Part shown: positions 35,480 to 45,315 of the stretch, piece by piece | Layout of the letters: each line of letters opens with the position of its first letter | How positions within the stretch are numbered: position 1 is the stretch's first letter | Source of the DNA: Beroe ovata | Lineage: Eukaryota; Ctenophora; Nuda; Beroida; Beroidae | DNA length: 64,000 nt | Direction of reading: 5' to 3' | Assembly (NCBI GenBank): GCA_946803715.1 | Contig: CAMPET010000029.1 | Span: 985-64,984 of the forward strand | The notes under the pieces: model-generated | The model's database searches: none | Told to the model about the DNA's origin: nothing | Seen by the model: the letters and a program-made list of their open reading frames with translations, nothing else | Translations under genes and position numbers: made by a program

Positions 35480-36385
35480 CTACCAGTGAGCTTTATTGAC
35501 TGCAGCAGTAGCTTCAATCAGCTGCTTGTGATTGGCATACAACTTGATATTCTTATCAATAACAATCCAGGATACAGCCCCAGCATCATCTCCAGCATTT
35601 AACTTGAATGAATCAAAATTGCTACTGTTATCATGAAAGTTCACAGCAACAGTTTCCATCCATGCGTTATCAGTGTTCCGGGGATCATCAACATAACCTT
35701 TGTAAAGTTCAACTCCATGTTGGAAAAGATGATCTAGGTTCTTTCGTAGTGCATCTCGTGCTGCTTTGTCCATCTCAATTGAATTCAGTGCCTCCTCCCC
35801 AAATTCCTTCTTCAGTGTGAGACTCACAGTATCTCCAGCATCAACCATCCCTCCTGGTATAGCCCATTCTCCAGTGTCCCTTCTTTTGATAGCCACAAAC
35901 TCCAATACTGGCTTCCCAGAGGTCTTATTCTTTTCAATTTCTTTGTTTGCTTTCCTTCTCCAGCGGGTCACAATTGGATCAGCAGCATGGTTAGGGCCCC
36001 ATTTTCCAAGAAGGCCCCTACCACAGATACCAGTGCGGCCCACAGGGTTCATAGGAAGCCCCGCTTCAACCTTATACAAGCCATAGTATGAAACTCTATT
36101 GACTTTGCCATCCATCACATTGAATTTAATGCTTTTAGTGTCTTCTTTGTCAGCCCACACTGGACCTTTCAGTACACTACTGGCAGTGTAAGAAACAGGA
36201 GAATATTCTTTAAAAGGAGTCGTAAAAGGTATTTTGCCATCTGGTACCTTTCCTCGCTGAGGACCATCAAGATATTTTTTGTTCAAACATGAAGCATGAG
36301 ATTTAAGGTTTGGGATTTTCATATTCTTAGCACTGAAAGATAAATGTTCTGAATGCTTTATAAATTTACTGCACAATAATATCAT
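35480..36385 (-). CDS. NUDT9: NUDT9-like ADP-ribose pyrophosphatase, paralogue 2
   Basis: This intronless gene of 301 residues aligns with NUDT9 over nearly its whole length: a KYLDGPQRGKVPD start of the core (about 37-49), GLLGKWGPNHAADPIVTRW (about 124-142), the Nudix box GGMVDAGD through KEFGEEALN (178-201), YVDDPRNTDNAWMET, and a final AHW. As in paralogue 1, Asp replaces the first Glu of the Nudix box, so the change predates the duplication. The N-terminus has basic and hydrophobic residues that could act in mitochondrial targeting, as in human NUDT9. A TRPM2 origin is unlikely because no channel sequence lies upstream. Confidence 0.95.
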   Translation of the reverse strand: MILLCSKFIKHSEHLSFSAKNMKIPNLKSHASCLNKKYLDGPQRGKVPDGKIPFTTPFKEYSPVSYTASSVLKGPVWADKEDTKSIKFNVMDGKVNRVSYYGLYKVEAGLPMNPVGRTGICGRGLLGKWGPNHAADPIVTRWRRKANKEIEKNKTSGKPVLEFVAIKRRDTGEWAIPGGMVDAGDTVSLTLKKEFGEEALNSIEMDKAARDALRKNLDHLFQHGVELYKGYVDDPRNTDNAWMETVAVNFHDNSSNFDSFKLNAGDDAGAVSWIVIDKNIKLYANHKQLIEATAAVNKAHW

Positions 36386-36607
36386 GGGCTATTCTTTGAT
36401 ATTAATTGTGAGGAGAAAGATGTATGGGGTGATAACAGAAATCAATAAGTTAGAAGACTTTAGGGTGCAACAAACCAATCATGTGAAATAAAATTGATAT
36501 CAAGGTATAAGGACAAGTCATGTTATAAATACAATATTTACTATATACAGTACACACAATTGAGATATTTCAACTTCAGCCACCTTGCAAAGATATTTAA
36601 ACTTCAA

Positions 36608-37258
36608 CTACCTGTTTTTTTTCAGCAATGATAAATAGTTCATCTGATGATTTTGCGCTTCCTTATTAACCATATTTTTCTCAAAATTTGACTTACTTTT
36701 CTTCAGTTCATGCAATGTCTCTTCCAACTTTTTCTGATTCTTAACTAGTTTGATCTCACAATTTTCCTTGTCACTTCTCAAAGTTGTGCACTGGGATTCA
36801 TATTTATTGCATTTAATTGATTCCTCCACAGCTTTTTCACGCATCTCAAGATAAGCTAGATGAATAGTTTTCCTGTCACTTTCTGAAACTGCAAAATACT
36901 TTTCAAGGTCCATGCTTGTGCTTTTCAATTCAGACTGACATAATGAAAGAGCTTCTTTAGTCTGATGTAACGACAGTTTGGTGTGTTTAAGTTCTTGTTT
37001 TAATGATGTTATTTCCTGTTCCATGTTAGCTATCACTTTCTCTTTCATTTCAATGTTTCTAGATGCACACTCCAATCTATCTTGGTATTCCAGGGTTCTT
37101 TTATGTAAGAGTTCTTTTAATGATGACAATTGACATTTGCTATCATGCTTGGTATCAATATATTTCTTTAAAATCTGGTCCATCAAATTGAATGAAAAGT
37201 TCAGCAGAAAATTGGCTTCTTCATCAATTATTACTGAAGTTTTATCCATATTGACCAT
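36608..37258 (-). CDS. Coiled-coil protein of unknown function
   Basis: A 216-residue open frame has no introns that I can see. Residues about 45-205 are rich in Lys, Glu, Gln and Leu with heptad-like spacing and lack Pro, indicating a long coiled coil. The first 40 residues are more hydrophobic. I do not recognise a family. The frame ends at TAG directly after an A8 run. Because AACAG|GTAGTT there also resembles a splice donor, the protein may continue in exons I cannot identify. It lies 220 bp upstream of NUDT9 paralogue 2 on the same strand. Confidence 0.6.
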   Translation of the reverse strand: MVNMDKTSVIIDEEANFLLNFSFNLMDQILKKYIDTKHDSKCQLSSLKELLHKRTLEYQDRLECASRNIEMKEKVIANMEQEITSLKQELKHTKLSLHQTKEALSLCQSELKSTSMDLEKYFAVSESDRKTIHLAYLEMREKAVEESIKCNKYESQCTTLRSDKENCEIKLVKNQKKLEETLHELKKSKSNFEKNMVNKEAQNHQMNYLSLLKKNR

Positions 37259-39594
37259 GGGTGAACTAAAACTAATATATGATGGTGAGTAATAACATAG
37301 TAATAGGGAATCTTACTTCTTACAATTTATCCAATACCCTCATAAATAAATGGATGACTATCTAGTTACTTTAATAAACTTCCTGTTTCACCACAAGACC
37401 CATTCAGGCATGCCAATTTGCACTTTTGACCCATTTTAACAACCTTGAGGATGATAGGGCATGCTTTAAACTATACATGGAAACTCAAAATTGAGTAGCA
37501 GATGCCTCAAGCCAGAAGCTTCAGGTACCACTAGTAAGATAATATAACAGGAACATAAAAAACATAACATTTGAGATAGCACTGTACCACATGACCCAAA
37601 CATGAAAGGCAACTAGAGAAATTGAATTGAATTGAATAATATTTTTTAACTGGGCCATTTCACCAGGCAAAGGTGTTCTGCATGATTATATGGGATAATA
37701 TGTAACATCTGCAGCCTGACTCATTGGATTATCCCTTTTACCCATGTAGCAGGTAGGGTTTTATCCCTGGCAAGGAATATAATTATATGTCCTCAATTTA
37801 GCTGATGATGATTTATGTCATGAATTTATCGAAAATTCCACAAAGACTCTGTATTACTTTGTACTCGGTACCTTGAATTCGAGGATGAAGTTCACTGGAC
37901 TAGCGTTTTGTCCATCCTTCCTATCAAAAGCACTAAAGATTGCCGATTGGTTTGACACCATGAAACATTATGTTTGCCCAATAATGGTTGTTTGACTTTG
38001 TTTATATTTTGCTCTTATGATTCCACAATTGAGCACTCCTGTCTTTGAATTATAACAACTCAACCATAATACAATGTTCAATTGAGCACTCTCATTAAAT
38101 TTTCACATTTCAAGAATTCAGACAACTCGTTTGAATTGGGCAACACATCGAAGGCCGAAACAGTTTCGGCCTTGGATGGACAAATAACATCGGGGAAGTT
38201 AAACCGCTGATGCAAGCCGCAAAGTTTGCGCCTGGCTGGTGGCCTGGCGCCGCGCGTGCGCTGCAAAACGAAACTCTCGACAGGGTCTATCATCGATTGA
38301 CAGTATGTAAACAGTAATATAAAGATTTTCATATTTAATCTTTGTGATCGGCGATGCCAGACAGCTACAGCTGATGCAAGCCGCGAGAATAAGTCGCGCG
38401 CGCGACGAAATTCTTGCAGCAGGGTCGAGGTCTATCAATCTATCATTGATCGACAAATCTTTGCCGGCCATCACGGATGTTGATCATGTTATCTGTCCAC
38501 TGTTTCTTGTGGACAGATAACATCCGGCAAACAAATCTAAGCTAATCTCAAATCTGACTTTTGTTTCGCGCGCGCCTTTGGCCTTCAATTCCGGCCTTTG
38601 ATGAAAGCGCGCGAGAAACAGAAATCAGATAAAATTTGACAAGCACAAATTTATTCTTTTGCAGACATTGTCTGTGGTTTGGCGATGCTTGACCGCACCG
38701 CTGAGAATAAGTTTGCGCCGCGCGCGCGCAAAACGAAATTCTCGACAGGGTCTATATTATCGATCGACAATTGCAGACAATGATCAAAATTATAATTACG
38801 GAATACGGAATCCAAATCGCGCGCTGTGGTATGGAAAAACTTTACTACTGTACCATATGTCATGATATCATATTATTTCCCTTTGGTCGGTTTCGCGCAT
38901 TAATGACTGCCAGGGATAAAATCCCGCCTGCGAGGATAGGGAGTAATCCTACTAGGTCTTGAATATTGCAGTGCTAATTATCATAGTCCCCATTTTCATT
39001 CTCTGTCACTGCAACCATTTTTATTCCTATCTAGATTATTATTCTCAGGCCGGTTTGTATAACACCTAGTTGCTGTAATAGTGTAATGGAGTACTGTGTT
39101 GAATATATAAAGAGGTGTTTCAAATATGGCTATAAGTATGATTTACTAGACCGTATCTGGGTAACTTATCAAGGCCATATCTAGGCCACATCTATGTACT
39201 AGGTAACACTTGGAAAAAATTTTCGCTGGCCATATGTAGGAAACATCCAAATGGCAATGCTAGGCCCATCTTCAGCAAGCTGTGAATATTCTTCAGAGAG
39301 AAACCAGAAAAGTTTATTTAAAATACCTGCTAGTCCCCCATACATCATGAGTGAACTGAAGCTGGGTTCTGGATGCCAAATTTTGCCCAATTTTTGCCTC
39401 ATCCGGTATCAAGGAGCACTGTGTTTTTGGGAAAGGTTCTTTAACTGTGGAGACCTTCTTTTAACATTCTGCAGTATTGCAGTATTTGTTTCAACTCATC
39501 TTATCTTTTAATGGATTTTTAGGAGTTCCTTTTTGTGTTGTATTTGTGGATGAACCTCACTGACATATTGTCTTTAATTCATGATACACTCCAG
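37259..39594. other. Intergenic region with GC-rich fold-back repeats
   Basis: No gene was recognised. Between about 38200 and 38960 there are fragments of the same GC-rich families seen at 17.4-19.1 kb and 61.8-62.3 kb: GCGCGC runs beside AAACGAAATTCTCGACAGGG-type words (two related copies near 38270 and 38730), an inverted repeat TGTTATCTGTCCAC...GTGGACAGATAACA at 38487-38522, and GGGATAAAATCCC-type fragments near 37750 and 38910. The rest is AT-rich. The last few hundred bases presumably hold the RPL10 promoter. Confidence 0.6.
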
Positions 39595-39602
39595 GAAGCA
39601 GC

Positions 39603-40253
39603 ATGGGTAGGCGTCCAGCTAGATGTTATCGATACTGCAAGAACAAACCTTATCCCAAGTCTCGGTTTTGTCGTGGTGTACCTGACCCAAAAATCAGAAT
39701 TTATGACCTTGGAAGAAAGAAGGCACATGTTGATGACTTCCCTGCTTGTGTCCATCTAGTTTCTGATGAGAAAGAGCAGCTGTCCTCTGAAGCCCTGGAA
39801 GCTGCCCGAATCTGTGCTAACAAGTACATGGTAAAATTCTGTGGTAAGGATTCATTCCATATCCGAGTGAGGAAACATCCCTTCCATGTTCTGCGAATCA
39901 ACAAAATGTTGTCATGTGCTGGTGCTGATAGGCTCCAGACTGGTATGAGGGGGGCCTATGGAAAACCACAAGGTTTGGTTGCCCGAGTTAACATTGGGGA
40001 GACTCTGATATCTATCAGATGTAAGGATGCACACAGTGCAGCTGCTACTGAGGCCTTGAGGAGAGCTAAAATGAAGTTCCCTGGTCGTCAGAAGATCTAC
40101 CCATCAAGAAACTGGGGCTTCACCAAGTTCTCCAAAGAGATCTATGAAGAGTGGAGGAATTGCAAGAGGCTTATCCCTGCTGGAGCTCATGCCAAGTACA
40201 TTGCAGCTCATGGACCTTTATCAGGGTGGAAGAAAATTCATGCTGATGACTAA
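39603..40253 (+). CDS. RPL10: Ribosomal protein L10 (uL16)
   Basis: RPL10 is a component of the large cytosolic ribosomal subunit near the peptidyl transferase centre. A single exon codes for 216 residues (human 214), starting [20 protein letters not shown] and conserved throughout, including [19 protein letters not shown] and [16 protein letters not shown] splice acceptor (ACTCCAG) lies eight bases before the start codon, so the 5' leader is spliced in cis or in trans. It is the first gene of a closely spaced same-strand series, and the next gene's acceptor lies only 186 bp after its stop. Confidence 0.98.
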   Translation: MGRRPARCYRYCKNKPYPKSRFCRGVPDPKIRIYDLGRKKAHVDDFPACVHLVSDEKEQLSSEALEAARICANKYMVKFCGKDSFHIRVRKHPFHVLRINKMLSCAGADRLQTGMRGAYGKPQGLVARVNIGETLISIRCKDAHSAAATEALRRAKMKFPGRQKIYPSRNWGFTKFSKEIYEEWRNCKRLIPAGAHAKYIAAHGPLSGWKKIHADD

Positions 40254-40442
40254 TTTTCTTTGATAGTTTTTATTCATCTTTCTTTGTTTCAATGCTCTCT
40301 AGAAAATATCAAGTCTCTTTGTACATAATTCTAGGATCTATTCATAGTCTATTATTACAAGAATTATTATTATTACAAGAATTATTTAGACTATTAGCCA
40401 GAGATATCTCACAAATTAATTGAAACTCCATCTAAGCAGGAT

Positions 40443-42848
40443 ATGGTTGATCATCCTCTGAAAGGGACATGCACAACATTGACAACTCTGTTGCATGCAA
40501 TCCATGCAAAGAAGAAGGATGGTATCGCTGATGAGGATATGGTGGCTGATGCAATGGCTCTCTTTGGTCAACTTGCTGGACAGCACCATAACGTTATGAA
40601 GGAAGCTGAAATGGAATATGAAAAAATCTATGATGTAAGAACAGTGCAGACGTTTTAAATGTCAAGTTTATCCCTCACTTTTATCCAATTTAAATTCTCA
40701 ACTAGTATAATTACCAGTTAAGAAGTAAATGCGAAGACAGTCAAAGTGTATTGGAAGAACAGCTTTCTTACATCACATACATGGATACAGAGTATGATGT
40801 TCGACCATGGAAAGCAGATGATGTGATTGAACCGATCCCTGAGTCTGCTACCCATGCTCAGGTCAAAGAAAAACTCGATGCCGAGGTAACTTTCTCATAA
40901 AACCCTCTTGCCATTAAATCCGTGTCTAATCGGAGCCCTTTAGACCACAATAAAATCTGCATGTTAGTGAGGGGGGGAAATAAGGCCAGGCAAACTTTGG
41001 CAAAGAATCCCCTTTTTTTGGGCTTTGCCAGAAAAGTCTTGCCAAAAAAGTTGGCTAAAATTTGCCGAAGTTTACCGAAAAAGGTCTTACAAATCAGTTA
41101 TTTATGGAAAAATATCTATATTGACCGAATTTGATTTCATTTATGAGTTACAAACATTTTCACGTCCTGAGAACGAATCTCAGATCAATATAAGATCTCT
41201 AAGAACTTTGGTCTGGTGGGATCATGGTGGAGAGCATTTTTGACCACTTTGCGTCAAAATTTTCCCCTCCTACCGTCAAGCTAGCTTGATTCTGAAGACA
41301 TTCGAAATCAGCGTTCTAAAATGGTTTATATACGTAGTTTAATATTTTTACCCTGACAAAAAATTCTCGGACATTTTCTCTGAATTTTTTGAAGCAGATG
41401 TTATAGCAGATATGGCGACTTGGATGTTGTCCTATCTTACAAATAGGGGTTTGTTGACGCTAATTAATATGGATGTATTGGCGACATGGTAAGCCACCAA
41501 AGTCGCCACCAAAGTCGCCACCTAAGCCAAAGTGGCGAAATATTTTTTGACCGATTTTGATGCAAAAACAATCGATTCCTACATAATTTTGGACGCTGAA
41601 TCGATTTTTAGTCAAATAAATAGCCTACATTGATTTTTGTAGTTGATGCGGGCCCGAGCTAGCCAACTATTGATATGTGGTCCATTTTATGAAGGCTTAG
41701 AAATGATTCCGTTTAAATCATATTTCCTGCGTAGAAATCGGTTTTTGTATGACTGTTTGTATTGGTGAGTGTTTTTAATGACCACAATGTTCTAAATGAG
41801 GCGTTGAAAGTGTCCTAACCTGTCTAAAACGTCGGGGAAATTAGGCAAACTTTGGCAAAGAATTTCCAATTTTTTGGGCATTGCCAAAAAAAGTCTTTGC
41901 CAAAGTTTGACTTACCCCCGCCCTAATGAATATTGTCCCCTGTTTTGACGTTTATTAATGATTACTCCCCCAGTTGATAGGACGTCGTGAAATGTGCGAT
42001 TACGCCAACTCACTCGAGGATCAGGTCTCCTCCCTCCGCAAATCTGAGCAGGAAATGAAAGCGGAGTTGGAGCGGTTACGGAAGGTGATGGTGTCGATAA
42101 GCACCCCTGCATTTCTGGAGGGTGTCTCTCCGTGTGGAAGTATCCCAGATGCCCCCCTCACTGGTCCACTCTACACACTCCATCAGATGCTGTCTTCGTC
42201 AATGCGCGAGTTCCCCGGTGGGTAATCTACCGGTGTAAGATAGTGTCCGCACAACACAATGCTCCTCTATAATCACACATGACACCATATGCAATTCGAA
42301 TATGCCCAGGAATATCACTGAGTGTGACATCAGAGGATCCTCTCTACTCTGACCCCAACACCCACTACATCGGTCAAGCATCTCTCCCAGAGTCCACATG
42401 GTCACTCCTAACCCCTGAGACTCAACTGGTGGTACTCTGTGTTGGAGGAGACAGATACCTGGTTCTGAGACACCATCCCAATATAAACATAATATCGTGT
42501 GATGACTCTCTCCCGCCTCAACTGCTACCTTCCCTTAACCCGGGAGATGATGGGACAGTGGTCCCTCACCCCTCGCTGTCGTTCACCTTCGCGTGAGTTT
42601 GTAAACATTGGAGAATAGTTCTTGTACCCTATATTGCTCACTGACATATTGAGTTGAGTAACGAATCACTTGGGTTACGAATCTTCATTTTCAGTGGTCC
42701 AACACTACCCGAGCTAGTTGCATCACGACATATCGGCCGTGTATTCTGCTGGTTACAGGAACTAGCAGGACTAACGGTGATCACTGAGAAACAAAGACGA
42801 CCCTCCAACATTACCACACTCAAATTCCTGCAACACCTCTTGAAATAG
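40443..42848 (+). CDS. THOC5-like THO/TREX subunit, short form (tentative)
   Basis: Five exons keep frame: 40443-40634, 40718-40885, 41974-42217, 42310-42592 and 42695-42848, giving 346 residues. The N-terminal half is helical with a coiled coil (about 121-160). In the C-terminal half I see spaced similarity to remembered THOC5: a THAQVKEKLDAEL-type segment, a PGDDG...PHPSLSFTF segment and an HIGRVFCWLQELAGL segment, in the same order. THOC5 belongs to the mRNA-export THO complex. The protein would lack about 240 residues at the C-terminus relative to human THOC5 (about 683). The assignment is from memory of weak similarity and needs a profile search. An acceptor (TAAGCAG) ends three bases before the ATG. 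Intron 2 is 1.1 kb and contains no gene. Confidence 0.6.
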
Positions 42849-43145
42849 ACACTATCTAGAGTGACGAATAGTCTTGAATGAATAATATTTGAGTGAACTA
42901 TCCCAACCCTGTGACTGTATATCTTTTGAACATGTTAATCCAGACGAGAATGACATGAGCAAACACTAAAAATGTTATGATTTCCAATTCATGAAACAAA
43001 AGAGTTGTGTTATAAAGAGACAGTTTCACAGCATGAGTATATACTGTGTAGGTTGCCTCGACAAAGCATTGTTAACCATCTCTTCTTCTATCTACAGCTT
43101 TATGTAAAGTCGGACAGGACGCTGGGTAGATGTATCGGGAATGTG

Positions 43146-45014
43146 ATGTCAGCTCGACACCATTATGTCGTGTCTCAAGCTATCAGATGCCTCTCTCATG
43201 ACACCGTGTCACGTGCTCTCTCGTCACGCGTGACGTCTCACGATCATCACAGGCAATCACGTGTGAGAGGGCTGTCTACAGTCACTGAGGAGGTAAGGAT
43301 ATGAAAAGTTGAAAACTTGTTAAACGACATTGTTTAGATCGGCGGGAAGTAAAAAGGACCTTCCTCAGTATTACGGTTTGGTAGATAAAGGCGTATTGAA
43401 AGAGGATTTGAAACAGCTCACTCTGTTAGGAAAACTGGACAGTTTGCAGGATCAACTCAACAACTACCGGCCACCCGTTGCTCAATTTTTCTTCTCACGA
43501 CTTTTCAGTCCAGCCAAAGGTTAGTTCTACAGTCGAGATCCTACTCCTTGTTATTGTGTGTAATCTCCAAGTACCCAATTCCCGACAGTAGACATTGCAA
43601 AATGTACCATTGTAGCATCATGACGTGATCTTGCAGAAAACACCGATATCAGAGGTCTCTACGTGTATGGAGGAGTGGGCTGTGGCAAGACCATGTTGAT
43701 GGACATGTTCTTTACCAACATAGACACACAGTCCAAACTCCGGATCCATTTCCACGATTTCATGCTGGATGTTCATGAGCGGATACACGAGTTCAAATCA
43801 TCGCTTCCTCCCTCGCATGTGAAGGATGTGAGTTACTATGGCAACGTGTTCTTTGTCAAACACAAGGAAATGTTATGATTGCGACATAGTTTAGCGAAGA
43901 TTAACCAATCTTCAATCATCATTACGGCTGTTCCTCTGAGTGACTATCATACAGTGTGATAACCATATCAAAGACAGCCAATATAGACGTAACCTCCTTG
44001 GCCACGCATGGATCTGTTTTATGTGTGGAATGATGTGTTTAACAACCAAGTCAGTTCAGCTAGCTAGCACTACATTTACTCCTCTATCAATGTGACATGT
44101 GTTCTACCTTTCAGCGTGTGTGTTACGACCCCATTCCCATTGTTGCACGTGAGATTGCAGCCGAGACGACACTCCTCTGTTTTGACGAGTTCCAAGTGAC
44201 AGATGTGGCTGACGCTATGATCCTGAAGCGGCTGTTTGAGACTCTCTTTGCTGAGGGAATTGTCATGATAGCCACGGGTAATCGGCCGCCTGACGACTTG
44301 TACAAGAACGGACTACAGCGGACTAACTTCCTTCCCTTTATCCCGCTGTTGAAGAAGCACTGTGAAGTCCTGGATATGGACTCTCTTGTTGACTACCGTC
44401 TCGTGAACCCAAAACCCCTGAGCATGATACCGGGGGGCGAAGCTTCCTTCATGCACGATGATGCGAGGCTGGAGGAGTTATTCTTACACCTCATTGGTGG
44501 TGGTGGGGGCGGTGTGGAGGCCACGCCCAGAACTCTCCGCTTCCTGGGCCGGGAGTTGACAGTGGGTGTGTCACATGGCACTGTACTGATGACGTCATAC
44601 AGGGAACTGTGTGAGAAAAATCACGGGAGTTCTGATTTCAGGGCTCTGGCTAAGACCTACTCTCACGTTCTGATCAAAGATTTCCCACAGCTGTCACTGA
44701 AATACAAAACACCCCTGCGTCGGTTTATCGTCATGATGGACTTGTTCTATGATAGGGGAGTGAAGTTGATCATATCATGCCATGTTCCCATCTCTCAGAT
44801 CATAGACTTGTCAGGGTCAGAACAACAGGCCGAGGACCAATTGCGACTTCTCATGGATGATTTGCAGTTGACCGAAGCTGAGGCGAGAGAAATGAACCTA
44901 TTCACGGGTGAAGATGAGGTGTTTTCACACAAGAGAGCTATCAGTAGGTTATATGAGATGCAGTGTAGCGACTACTGGGAACTGCCCCATAAACCGGGAA
45001 AACTGGAGAAGTGA
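43146..45014 (+). CDS. AFG1L: AFG1L (LACE1) mitochondrial AAA-type ATPase
   Basis: AFG1-family P-loop ATPases act in mitochondrial protein quality control. Exons are 43146-43292 (basic, Ser-rich presequence), an exon ending at 43519, 43637-43827 and 44115-45014. Walker [10 protein letters not shown] and the [14 protein letters not shown] motif lie in the third exon. Walker [19 protein letters not shown] and the conserved [16 protein letters not shown] lie in the fourth. The C-terminus has [20 protein letters not shown], matching the family. The first junction is uncertain: the best-looking acceptor (TTTAG at 43337) does not keep frame with exon 1, whereas a weaker acceptor at 43356 does. A leader acceptor lies at 43097, 249 bp after the previous stop. 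Confidence 0.93.
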
Positions 45015-45297
45015 ACATGTTATGGGGATCCGATGAGTTTTGTTTCAGAGTTTTATCGTTATGTGATGTTTATCTGACTATGATTTGATAGGTTATAATG
45101 ATGCATACCCGTGTAAATGTTTGTATAAATCGAATGAAATCTACGAGATTTTATAACTTGTTTCATTGTTTCCTCATCTTCTTTCCGAACTGTAAATCTT
45201 TATATCGATATTTGCAACCGTTATCGATAATATCATTTTTCCGTAGCAATGTAAACCTGCACTCCTGAACGCTATGTGAAGACTACAGCTAGACATC

Positions 45298-45315
45298 ATG
45301 GTAGCGGTATCATGA
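45298..45315 (+). other. Five-codon upstream ORF overlapping the UBXN6 start
   Basis: ATG GTA GCG GTA TCA TGA begins 14 bases before the UBXN6 start. Its stop overlaps that start in the sequence ATGA (45312-45315). It begins nine bases after a possible leader splice acceptor (CTACAG, ending at 45288). Such an overlap permits reinitiation at UBXN6, but whether it is translated is unknown. Confidence 0.4.
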
